Source of the DNA: Limnomonas spitsbergensis
Taxonomy: Eukaryota > Chlorophyta > Chlorophyceae > Chlamydomonadales
Length of the DNA stretch: 64,000 bases
NCBI GenBank assembly: GCA_037349105.1
Contig: JAYJMM010000116.1
Span: 5,270,001 to 5,334,000, forward strand
Direction: 5' to 3'
Numbering within the stretch: position 1 is the first letter of the stretch; each line of letters opens with the position of its first letter. Under the pieces are notes generated by a model. That model did not search any database. It saw only the letters and a program-made list of their open reading frames with translations, and was not told the DNA's origin. The translations under genes were made by a program, and so were the position numbers. Shown piece by piece: positions 1 to 12,200 of the stretch.

Positions 1-258
1 CCTCGCTCATCATTTTCATAACTTATGTACTACTGTAGCCTTGCTGCCACGGTATTTGAGAAACAAATTTTCATTAAGCTGCCGTAACTCTACTCCTGCA
101 TCTTCCGTTTTCGGTCCGCTGGCTGCCGGCCCGCTGCCTACTGGGTACTAGGACAAGCCGCACTGCGTCTGCATTTCTGCTCTGTAGGTGCCTGCCCGCT
201 CCTTGCCAGCTACGGCGTGGGTGACGTCACGTGCTCAGCGGCCCTGCCGCTCCGGGCT
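1..258. other. 3' non-coding region of element A
   Basis: These bases lie downstream of the polyprotein stop (259-261 on the minus strand). In element B the matching region is about 1.2 kb before the LTR, so here only its first part is in the window. I see no LTR sequence, polypurine tract or further gene in it. Confidence 0.6.
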
Positions 259-3200
259 TCAGGTCCCGGTAAAATCCTCAAGGGCTGACTCCTCTTCCTC
301 CCTTGCTGCTTCTTTGGCCACCTTGGCCCTTCTTGTAACTGCTCTCGGGGTGACATTGGCCTCTCCCCGGCCAGTGGTGTACGAGATGTCATACAACCCG
401 TTCGCCATTGGTCTTGCGATGCCCCGCTCCATTTGCCTTGTTGCTGGGTTGGTGGCCATGACTTCCACCTCAGGCCTGTCCATGACGTCGGCCTCCTGGG
501 CTGTCCTGGCAGCCGCTCTGGCCGCTGGGCTCGGTCGCCCCTGGACCTGTAGACTGCGCTCCTCTGTGGGGGGCCCTGCTACTGCAGCGGGCCCAGCTCC
601 CTTGTCTTCTGGCTTGCAGTGTGGGCACAACCACTCGCCCTCAGGCACCTCCTCGAGTACTGGTACCAAGCAGTCCATGTGCCAACCTGTATTGCAGGCA
701 TCACACAAAAGCATCACCTCTCCGCGATCGGGCAGCTGGCACACCTCGCATGACAGGCTGTTATTGGGTCTGGTTCCACTGAAATCAACCACTCCCCTGA
801 GGTTGGGCAAGTGGCATGGAGAACAATTGACTGCATTCTCTGTAACTGTGAGGCCATCTGCCCCTTCCAGCACCAAAGTTCCCGTTGCCCCCAGTGTTTT
901 TACCCTGAGGATCTCAGGCCTGGCCTTGGGATCGAGGCTGCGTCGCTCTGACGAATACTTCACATACACGTAATCTCCCTCTGCAAAACGCCTGACCTGG
1001 GGGACATACCCTCCCCCACGGATGCGTGCATATCGCAGCTTGTCGCGGTGCTGCGCAATTTTTAGATGCTCACCCGCGACTGGCAGTGCCTCTTTGATCC
1101 TGGTCACTCTGGCCAAAAGCAGGTCTGCTGCCTCCTCTGCCGTTGCCACCTTGGCTGTGCTCCAGAGGTCCGCTCCCACTCTGGAGGGGAAGGTAGGTCT
1201 CTGTCCGAACAGCACCTCGTACGGCGCCATGCGCGTGGCCTGCTGCGGCGAGCATCGGAAGCCAAGGGCTACCCAGGGCACCATCTTGTCCCAGGACTCG
1301 TCGCTGCTGCCCTCCTCGCAGCACTTGCGCAGGCCTGCCTTGAGGGTCTGGACAGCCCTCTCGGAAAGCCCGTCTGCCTGGGGGTGGTTGGCAGAAGTGG
1401 TGCGATGGTCAATGAAGCAGTCCAACAACATGTCCTGAAATTCACCCTGGAACTCTGTTCCCTGGTCTGTCACCACCTCTGCGCATCCCCCGAATCGTGC
1501 AACAACATTTTGAAAGAATGCCAAGGCCGTCACATCAGACGCCTTGCTTGGAATGGGGATCAACTCCACCCATTTGGAGTAATGCTCCACACACACCATC
1601 ACAAACCGATTTCCCCTGGAAGTGGTCGTGAATGGACCACACAGGTCCACTCCCCACCGGAAAAACAACCCCTCAATGGGTAGCGGGTGCAGGTTGGGCT
1701 GTATGTGATTGAACGTGGATGCCCTGGCCCTGTCACACACACCGCATTCCTGCACCGCCTTCTTGACTGCTGCTCGAAGCCCCCGCCACCAATGCTGCTG
1801 CATGACCATGAAAGCCGTGCGGTGGCTGCCGAAATGGCCCGTACCTGCATGCGCTGTCTGGATCACTGCTAGCCTGTCTTCTGGCCTGGGCACCACACAA
1901 CGTCTACCATCAGGCATGAGTCTCATCAGGACTCCTCCCCTCTCTGATTCCCACTGGAATGGCGCTGCTCTGCGCTGTATTCTAGTCTGTTCTCCTAGCT
2001 CTGTTCCCTGGACATAAGTCTTTTCACGGAGAAACCTCAAGACGGGCTCATCTGCCCACACATCAACCCTAGCCGACGGTCCTGCAGGACAACCTGGCTG
2101 GTCCTTCTCACTCTCTATTTCCCTGGTTACTCTGATTTCAACATCAACTTGTGCCTCAGACGCGTTCCCACCTGGTTCCTGTGCCGCGTCGGCCCAGTCT
2201 GCCGCGGCCGATTCTCCCAGGCACTGTCTGTATGACGCGGCCGCTTCCCCGCTGCCAGAGCACGCGTTTCCTGCAGTAGCAAGGGCATAGTGGCTGGACA
2301 TTAAAGTCGCCCCCAGCACTGGGTCCCTGTCCTGGCTTGGCAGCTTTGCCCTGCGTGTCAATTCTGCTGGCATGATTTTAGCCCACTCAAGTGCCACATT
2401 GAGCCATGCACTCAGTGCCCATGAATCCATGCACCTGCCCAAGGCTGCCCGTCTGGCTGCCTCTGGGAAGTCTGGGCGCGGCAATGTGGACCCCACAGCG
2501 TACCCCATGGCGCGCTCACGCTCGTTTGCGTTGGGCTCCTGCAAGTCCCCCATGGGCCTGTACACCATCCCATTTTGCCCGTTCCGGAAAGCATATGATG
2601 AGGGCGTGGCCATCAAACACGGCAGCACCTTCCTGGGTTGCCCTGTGACATTGATGCGGTACCCCCCATTGTCCGGACATGATACTACCTGGGCCTTGCT
2701 GCCCTTGTCCAGAATGTCGTCTACAATCCCCTCGTGGGGTCTGGTCGACGCACGAATCACAAATTCAATATCTGCTGCAGGGGCAATATTCCCCCAATAG
2801 TTGCGGGTGCGGTGGGCGTAAGACCCCACCTGCGCTGCGTCAAACAACGCCGGTGTCCCTAGAATCCTGCACACTTCCTGAAAAGCCTCAACACTGGCCT
2901 TCTCACTCTTCTGATTCAATTGCATTGCTACATTCTCAATCAGGTACGCTGGCGGCCTAGGTCCCTGCAGGAACTGCAGAGTACCCAACAGCTTGACTAA
3001 CGGGAAGAAAGACTTGCTTCTCTCTCCCGCGAGCCCCCGCCCCTTGCCAGCTGACGAAAGGTCCTGGCACTCCCAGCCTGCTACCATGAACCACTGGCGC
3101 CCCTCCTGGGCACCCGCCTCCTTGAGGTGTTCTGCCGTAATGGCATACACATCTTGCGGCAACGCTCTGAAAGCCTTATCAAACGCTCTGACCGGAAGCA

Positions 3201-6200
3201 ACTGGGGGAATCTCTTGTGCAACTGCAACAGGCGACCCCCTGCGATCTCTCTGACTTCCTCACTGATATCTGCATACAAGTACTGCACTACTGGGATACC
3301 TGCCCTGAGTACCATTTCCAGCCCTGAGCACATACCTCCAAAAGGCTCGAAGAGGACGACTCCTTCGGTCTCCATGGCCCGCACAGCCCCACTTGACAGG
3401 CAAGCTGTATCCAGGCCTGCAAGGGAATGAGGGGGCGTCACCCGCGGCAGGTCAGCAAGAACATCACTGATCATCGTCCTGGATCGCTCCCTGTTGCTGA
3501 ACGCCTGCTCTGCTGTACTGACAGGCTGCGCCTGTTCATCATCGTCAGTGGCGGCAGAGGATATCTCCTGCCCCACCGGTGCTGTCACGCAAGCTGCCTC
3601 TGCAGCTCGCAACATCTGTACTCTCCTTCTGCCCTCCTGCGCCATGCGCACTATCTGGTCTGCATGCCACTGGTTCACTCTGCCCAACCCTGTGAGCAAA
3701 GCTACTTGCTTCCCACTTGCCTCCTCCCTGGCTGCTGGCTCGGGCGCGACTGTATCAAGCCTGGCCCCTGTGCGGTCAGCTGAGGATGGGAGGGGGGATC
3801 TGGACGGGATGTCTGCATTCTGGTGGCATGCTCCTGAGCGGTGGACAATGGTAATGTCTAGCTCTTGAAGCATGAGAGCCCACCTAGCGTGCTGGCCTAC
3901 CAACGTCTGGTTGTCCATGAGGTAAGTGAGCGGCTCATGGTCAGTGATGAGATGCACCTTGCACCCAAACAGCATGTGGCGGTATGTGCGTGCTGCATAC
4001 ACTGCGGCCAGCATCTCCCCCTGGAACGAGGAATAGTTCCTCTCGCTCTTGTTCAGGGATCTGGATGTGCATGCCACCATATACTCCCGCCCGCTGTCAT
4101 CACACTGCCCTAGCACTGCGCCTATGCCTTGCTTAGAGAAATCTGTGTACAACAAGAACGGCCTTGGCGGCCCCTTGCCGTCTGGTCCTGTCCCACTGTA
4201 ATCTGGTCTGCGCAGGACTCTCCCGCCCTCGCACATCTCTGTCTTAATCAACTGGAACGCCTGCGACTGCTCTGGCCCCCACACAAACGGGACCCCCTGG
4301 ACCAGCAATGCGTTAATGCATGCTGCCTTTTTCGAGAAGTCCGGGACGTAGCACCGGTAGAAATTCAAGAATCCCATGACCTCCTGAATGTTTTTCACCG
4401 ATGCGGGCTCTGGCAGCGCCATAACTGCTGCTATCTTAGCAGCGTGCGGCGTGAGCCCCTTGGCCGACACATTGTGACCCAGGTACTCTACTGTTGCACA
4501 CCCAAACAGGGACTTGTCGGGGTGCGCCCTTAATCCTACACTGTGGAGCATGTCCAACATCAGCTCCACATGCCTGATGTGTTCTGCCGGTGTGTCACTG
4601 TACACTAGCAAATCGTCAATGAATGCTACGCAGAACGCACTCAGGCCTGCCCTGGCAATCTCTTCTTCCATCATACGCTGAAAGAAAGGAGGCCCGTTGC
4701 GCAGACCGAAATTGAGCTTTGTGTACATCCACAGCTCAGGTCCCATCCAGAAAGCTGTCTTAGGCTGGTCCTCGACCTTTATAGGGATCTGCATGAACCC
4801 CGACCGCAGATCAACCTTGCTGAATATCTTGGCAGTGCCCAGGTTCTGAAAAATAGTCTCCATCCTGGGGATGGCAAATTCCTGCTTGGCTGTACGCAGG
4901 TTTAACCTGCGCATATCGTGCGCTATTCGATGGTCTGTCCACTCCCCAGTTTCAGCACTCTTTTTGGCTGCTACTACTGAGTTGGCCGCAAACTTGATAG
5001 GCCCCCCCTGGGGCACCTTGACTATGATGCCTGCCTCAATCATCGGCTGACACTTTTCCTTAAAAATTGCTGCTTTAGGCGGTGGCATATCCCTGGACTT
5101 CTGAAAGCACGAACTGACCTCGTCTTCTAAAGCCAGTGTAAACTCACCCTGCGTGCCGCAGTAGCCTGGTAGATCCTCCATGGAGTAAGCGAATGCTCCT
5201 TGGCGATCCCTGAGGCTCTGCTCCAGGCTCTCCTGCTGCTCCGCAGTGAAGTCGGGGTGCTTGCCCAGCAGCCATCCCTCCTTGGTCTTGACGTACTCTG
5301 CAGGTGGCTCCACTACTCCCCCCGGCTGAAACATGTCGATCACCACAGCCGCCTGCGGGTCGTCCACCGCGGGCAGCTCTTCCTCGCCAGTGGTGTTGCC
5401 GTTGTGCCATCTCTCCTGCTGGCTGCATGCGCCCCTCCCGCCGGTGTCCCTCATGGAGCTGACAGCCGGTGGGCGCAACCATCCAGACGACAGCTTTGCT
5501 GCTGCCTCCCTTCCAGAAACAAAAGCCCCTTGGCCTGCTGTAAATCCTCCTCCTCGCACTCCCTGCCCGGTAGCTCGCGCCCCCGGCACACACACCGACA
5601 GCAGAAGCCACACCAGTATCAGCTGGAGCGCCCCCGTAAGGATCCCTTTAATTGCTGTACAGGTGAGGAGTCCTCTGCACGCTGTCGTCTTCCTCATGGG
5701 TTGCTGCGGTAACTGTTCTGCGGGCTGAACGCCTGGCTCTGCAATCTGCGCTGGCGGCTGCTGTCCTCTGGCCCACGTGATCTCCAGGTCTACCTGGCTG
5801 ACCCTGAGTGGCAGGGCTGGGCAGTCCAATCCTGGTCTGCTGCCTCGGTTCCTGTCCGCGGCCGCCCTCTGCGCCTTTCCTGCGCGTCTCCTGGCCTTCT
5901 TAGAATTCTTTCCTTGCAACTCGGCCGTGTCAGCCCAAATTGCACTGGCCCTTTCTGGCCCTGCTCCTGGGATCTGTCTTGTGCTGCACTGTGCCATTCT
6001 CTCCTGCCTGTGGTTGGCGCGCTGCACAGCCTTACTGCTGCCTGCACCCGCGGGCTCATCCTGCCCACAGCCCCGTCGTATGGTGTCCTGCGCGCCGGCA
6101 ACCCTGCTGGTGAGGTCCTCGCCCCTGCCGGTTTGGGCTTGTCTGCTGCGGCTGTCCGACGGCTGTTGGGTGTCCGCTCTTTCTGCCCTCCCCGTGTAGA

Positions 6201-9200
6201 GGGCTGATACTCTCTCCGTTAGCTCCTCTCGTAGTTCCCTGACCGCCCTGCTGTAACCTCCCATCCTGGGGTCCGGATCGGGCTGTGGTAGCATTTTAAG
6301 TCGAAACAGCAGGCTAGCCTCCTGGCCCGCCTCTTGCTGCCCCATTTCCTGCCTTCGTAGCACGTCCAGCTGATCTACAAAGTTCCTGAGCACTGCAACC
6401 CAGCGTCCCGTGCTGTACTCTGCTGGGTCACCCCAAGGCCCCTGTGCCGCTGTCTGTGCTGGCTGGCGGATCTGGGGGTATCCTGGGCGCCCGTTGCTCT
6501 TCTTGTCTGCTGCTGCCTCCTCGGGCCTGTGAGCGCGCTGGTCTGCTGCCTGCTGAAGGCTGATCCCCGCTGTGACCTGGTTTGCCTCTTCCTCCAGCGT
6601 GATTCCGTTACCAAGCTCTATAGCGGCCCTCCTGCTTCTGCGCTCTTTCATTGCTGCCTGCTCCTGAAAGATGCCGCGCATCCACGCGCGCCTCAGCTGT
6701 GGCAGCTCTCCCACCATGCCGTACCTTGGACTTCCTGGTCCTGGGCCGCTGTCTGCTGGCACGTAGTTGCCCTCTGCATCCCGAGCCTCTGCTCTGGTGA
6801 CGCTATCCTGGTCCGAGGGCCTGGCTCCTGCCTCGTGCCACTCCTCATCTGACTCGGTGATCTCAACCAGTGGTCGTGGGCCCTCTGAAACGTTGTCGCT
6901 GAGCTCTGGGATCCTGCTGTCTGAGTCCTCCGTGGGCGGTGTGCTGACACTGTCCAGGGGCGCCTGGGGCTCTGCCCGTCCCCTAGGCTCAGCCTCCAGT
7001 GCTGATACCCCCAAGTCGTCCACATACTCCAGCAGCTCCCATGAGGCTGCTGCCGCCCCAAATGTTACAAATGCCACCTGGGTCCATTCCGGCTCCTCAT
7101 CCTGGACAGGGCCGTCGGTGGCTGCCGCTGGCTCCTCTGCATCGGCGCCTCGCCTGCCCACCGGCCCATGTCCCCTACTCGGCTGGTTCCTCAAGTCCTC
7201 CAACTCCTCCTCGATGCCTACTTCCCCTGCTCCTCTGAACAGAGGGTGCAGCGTGCGCACCCCTGCTGGGTGCGCTTGTCTCCACAACTGCGTCGTTATG
7301 CCGTCAGCCTGCCAATAGGGCAGCACGCTGCTGGCCCTGTTGTCGTGCCACGCCCTCCGCTCCTGACGCACCCACTGGTGCACATATGCTGCCAGGCGTT
7401 CTACTGCGAACGGCGAGCTCGCCAGCTCTTCCTCTCCTTCCCACATGGCTCCTGATGCTGGCGACTGCTGGGGCCCGTAAGGCCATGTTGGACAGGCTGT
7501 TACCTCTGTAGGCGCCCACTGATCCTCTACGCCCCACACATGCCGCATGGCCGCTGATCGCTGTCCTGGGAGCAGGACCCTCTGCAGCGCCATTAGCATG
7601 AGCGTCCACACTGCCGGGTCTGCTCCCCTAGCGTAGGTATAGGCATGGAACTCCGCCTCGTCTACTGACGCGCACTTAGTGACTGCCACGTCCTGCTGGT
7701 GCCTTGCAAACAGGTAGACGGGCATATCATCGTGAGTCGCGTGCATGTGGATCCATGCCGATGAAACGGGCAACTCCTCATCAGCCATCTCCTCATAGTA
7801 GTAAGTTACTAGCTGCTGGACTGGAATGGCTGCCCTGGCGTCCCCTGGCGCTGGCCCCCACGGCACTGCTTGTCCTGCGACCGTCCTGGGGATGACGATG
7901 GACGCCTCTATGGTCGCCTCACACCGCCCTGGCCTGCCTGGGTGACACAGCCCTGCCCTCACTGGGGCCTGCTCTGTTGTTTCCACAAATCTCTCGAACT
8001 CGCCCATGGCTTGGACTGGCACATAAAATGCGCGGTCTCTGAGGGCTGGGTGCCCCATCAGCTCACGGACACAATCCATCGCCCACGGTGTGCGCATGAA
8101 TCCTGGCTGCGCGCCCTGCCACATCCCCTCGGCTGGCGCAATGTCTGGCATGTCCGGGTGCGCCCAGCATGCTGCATCCACTGCTGTGATGCCTGCTGCA
8201 ATGGCGAGACTCACCATCTCGCTAACGCAGTATGCATAGATGGGGTGCCGCGACCATCCCCTCTGCATGTAATCTGCTATATTTGTGCTGGGCAGGATGT
8301 ATCCTTTGAGCGCAGCGCCCAGCATGACAGCTGTCACTGCGTCCCACGGGAAAATCATCCTGGCAACTGCCTGCATGGCTGCTGCCCTGTCAACACGTGT
8401 CTGCTCTCCGCCGTCCAGGAGCCTATGGTTCTGCAACCGACATGGCCCGTCCCTGCACTCCCCTGGCATAGTCAGCATGGCCCCGGAGGTGGACGCCTCT
8501 GGCATCTCTTCCCCCAGGCGGAAGTACTGCACAAAGGGCTCGCCTGCTGGCAGCGACTGCGGGAACGGCTGTATGTAGATGCGTTCTCTGCTGTAGGACC
8601 TGTCTCTGCTGAAGGACTGGTCAAGCTGCCTGTCCTCGCCCCTTGCGTCAGACCTCCCTTCCCTCTCGCTGCCGTGCTGTGTCTCTCCGTCCTCGTCGAT
8701 TCCTCCCCAAGCATTGCACCGAGAGCTGGTGCCTTTATGGGTCCTAACGGGCCCCGCCCGAGCGTCCAGCTGGCTCCCTGCTGCGGTCCCTCTGGCCGCT
8801 GGGAGTCGCGACCCCGCTCTGTGTGGCTCCTCTGTCTCGGCGGCTGCTCCCGCTACCCCTCTGCCTGTGTCTTGATTGCCCTCCGGGGTACCTGGACATA
8901 ACACGCCAAACTCTCTTTCATGCAAGGGCGAGGGTTCCTGAGGCTCATATCTGCCTGCTGAAAGGTTGGATCCTGAATCGGTATCCCACCCGTCTACGTC
9001 GTGCTGGGGTACTGCCTCCCGCTCGCGTCTCTCAAACTCATCCCACTGCTCATCATACTTGTCCCATTCCCTGTCTAGGAACCTCTGCATCAGATTTGGC
9101 CATCCTACACACGGAGCTGGGCACCCCCTCCTCTGGAGATCCTTCAAGAACTCCAACGCATGTGCTACGGATCTGGCCGACCCTGCAGGCATAGTCCCAT

Positions 9201-12200
9201 AATGGTTCATGGCTAACGCCTCTACAGCCATCGCCCAGTGGCTTACCTGACTGGCTACCTGCCCTTTTGGCACCCTCTGAGGGGCCACCTGAACTGGTCC
9301 TGCCTGACTGACCTCAGCCTGGTAGGCATCTCTGTCCTGGCTAATTTCCATGTGGCCTGTCATGAAGCACGTGTGGCCTCCTGTCCCCTCCCACCTTGGT
9401 TGCTCGCCCTCCGGTGGTTCCTGTCGCGCTGGCGGTTCTGGCCACGCGCTGGGGCCTGCTGCCCCCTGCTGGAATTCCCTTGCACTGGGAGTTCCCATGG
9501 CAGTATCGAAGGTCCTGCGCCTGCTCTCCATGGGCATCCCCTGGCCCCTGCCTGGGCCCCAGGTTCCATAGCCCCGCGCTGGGCCTGCAGGTGCCCCTGG
9601 CCTGTCGCCTGTCAGCCCGGCCTGCTCCGGGTTGGTGCACTCGTTGGCAAAGTGCCCCGGCTGATTGCACTTGAAGCACAATCCACCATGGCGCAGTCCC
9701 AGGTGACGCCTGGGCTCTGCCGCCCCGCTGCCCTCTGCCAGGGTTCTGTTTGTCGGCCCGGGGCCTGGGCCTCTCTGGTGCTCCTGCCCCTGCCTGTAAG
9801 GCCTGGCAACCTCAGCATGGTGCCGTTCCCTGGATCTGCCCCTGGGCTGGTCCCTGCATGGTGACCGCTGTCTGCGGTCCCTGCTCCTTTCCTCGCTGTT
9901 GCTGCGCCTCCCTGCGCCCTGCCGCTGGGTCCTGGCTGCCGGCGTTGGCACCGCCCTTTGGCGCTCCTCACTGATGGCCCTTTGCGCGCTTCTGCTGCGC
10001 CGTCGTAGCCTTCTGTCCCCTGAGCCGCTCTCGTCGCTGCTAGAAGGACTGCGCTTCTTCGGCTCCTCCATGCCGGAATGCTCGCTGTCCACGTCTCGTA
10101 GCGGGGACGGGGTCGCCAACATTGCCCTGACGCACCCCGCCAACTCCGGGTCTGTTTCAAATGGGAGTGGCTGCCCGTGGTTTGGCGGCCCCCCCAAGTG
10201 TTGTAGTCCCAGGGCCTCCTGCAGCCCGGTCAGCTCCTCTGCCCGCAGGATGTACTCTCGCTGGACCGTTGTCATGACCTGCTGACCATCCGTGATGACC
10301 TTCCACCCGGCCAGCTGGCCTTTCAGGTAATCCACAAATTCCGCTGACTGCTTCCACATTTGCCGCTCTCTCCATCTTAGAGCCTTTTTCAGCCCGTTCA
10401 CTTGCCCTGCCAGCCTGTTGATTTGCCTGTCTTGTGGGCTGGTCCCTGGCTCTGGAACCTTCTCTACGCTGCAATCTTCCTCCTCCTCTGCTTCCTGCGC
10501 CTCATCTTCGCTGTTGCTGGCTGATTGCGCGGGGGCCCTTGCCGCCCCTGGCTTTCCTTGCCCCTGCTGCTGTTGCGCCTGCCTACCCTTGCCGTTGCTG
10601 GCCTGCTGCACTCTAGGCCCTGCCACCTGCGGTTGCTTTTGCAGCTGCTGCTGTTGCTGCTGCTGCTCTCCCCTGCTGCGCGTTGAAGTTGCCTGTGCAG
10701 CTCTATCGGCTGCAGCTGTGCCGTATCCCCTCCTCTGCGCTGCAGGCGGCCCTGCCTGCACCGCAGGCGCTGTTTCGGGTGTCCGCGAAAAGTCCTGAAT
10801 CCTCCTCTCACACTCCTCCACCGCGTGCTTGTCTGGTTTTCCGCACAAGGCGCACGGGTAGGCGGGGCATGCTGGCATGAAGTCCCTGACCGCCCTCTTC
10901 TCAACGTCAGAGAGTTCCGCGGCTCTGCGCGCTCTTTCCGTTTCCTCTGCGGTTGGTGTGGCGGTCTCTTCCACTGCTGCTTCGACTGGCACCGGCCTGC
11001 GCCTTTGTAGCCTGGGGTTTGGCTCGCTGCTGGGTCCTGCGCCCTGTTCGGCCCTCATAGCGGTACCTGCGCGTGTGGCCATGGAATGCTGTAAGAGCGG
11101 TTCGTGCTCTGTTTCAACTGTTGCAGCTGGCCACCCCTCTCTTTCTGCGAATCCACACTGAATTCCTGCCCATGCCACTGCTGCTGCCTGGTACCCCCCT
11201 GCCGGAGATGCCCGCAGTAGTGGCAGCGTAAGGTCCTTGACCCCTTGCACTCTCTGTGGGCCCTCTCTGGGCCGTAAGGTCAGCCTTCCTGCTGCCTCTA
11301 AGACCCCGTTATACTTGAGGAACTCTGGGTTCCCTACCAAGTGCTCATATGCATCCGGTGGTGTCTTAACGACCCTGACCACCGTGGGCTCCATAATGGC
11401 ATTGGGCCCTCCGTATCCATACACCACATAAATGAACAGTACTCCATACAGATCTGCCCCTGCATTGTCTGTGGTACGAATCTTCTCGTCTGTACGCACC
11501 AGCTCCGCCCCCATGGCAACTAATTGCTCTGCAATATTGACAGTGATGACATGGCACGTGCATGCGGAGTCCATGAGTGCTTTCTGAGCCACCAGGACCT
11601 TCCCATTGACCATAAGTCCCACACACTGCTCCAGGTTGCTTCTGTCATTTTTGAAATACTGCAGCTTGGGTGCAGCCGTCACCGTTCTACCCTCTGGCCT
11701 GGTGTTACTAGTCTCACCCCTGTGGCCGGTGTTGTCTCCTCCCATGGGCATCGTGGTGAACGACAGCGCTGAGAGCCGCTCGTTCAACTTGAACACCTGT
11801 AGGCGGATGTCAGACATATCGTCAGCTAGTTTACTCAATACCAGCCTCTTTGCTCCCTTCCTGGAGGGTTGTACCGTGAATCCTGGTACTGGTTCCTCCT
11901 CCTGCAAAGGTTCTGGCAAAAACGACTTAGGACGGGCGTTATGAACTGCCTGCTTAAAACCTGCAGGCTTGGGTACCAGCCCAACCTGCGTCATGAGTGC
12001 TACGGACTCGCTGAGCATCTCTGCCATGGTCTGGTGCCATCCCTCTGGCTCAGCCTGCCCCGTTGCATTGCTGAGATGCGACACGTGGGCTGCCTGCTGC
12101 GCCTGACCTCCCTGGCCAGGCCCAGGCCTAGGATACTGTCTGTTGTTCTGATTCCTGTCATACGGCCTGTCTGCCGCCTGTCCCTGCTGCGGCCTTGGCG

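Noticed and set aside
188..973. Plus-strand open frame of 261 codons, and many like it across 1-35 kb
   Set aside because: It lies antisense to the polyprotein frames, and its composition follows from the opposite strand; no family signature.
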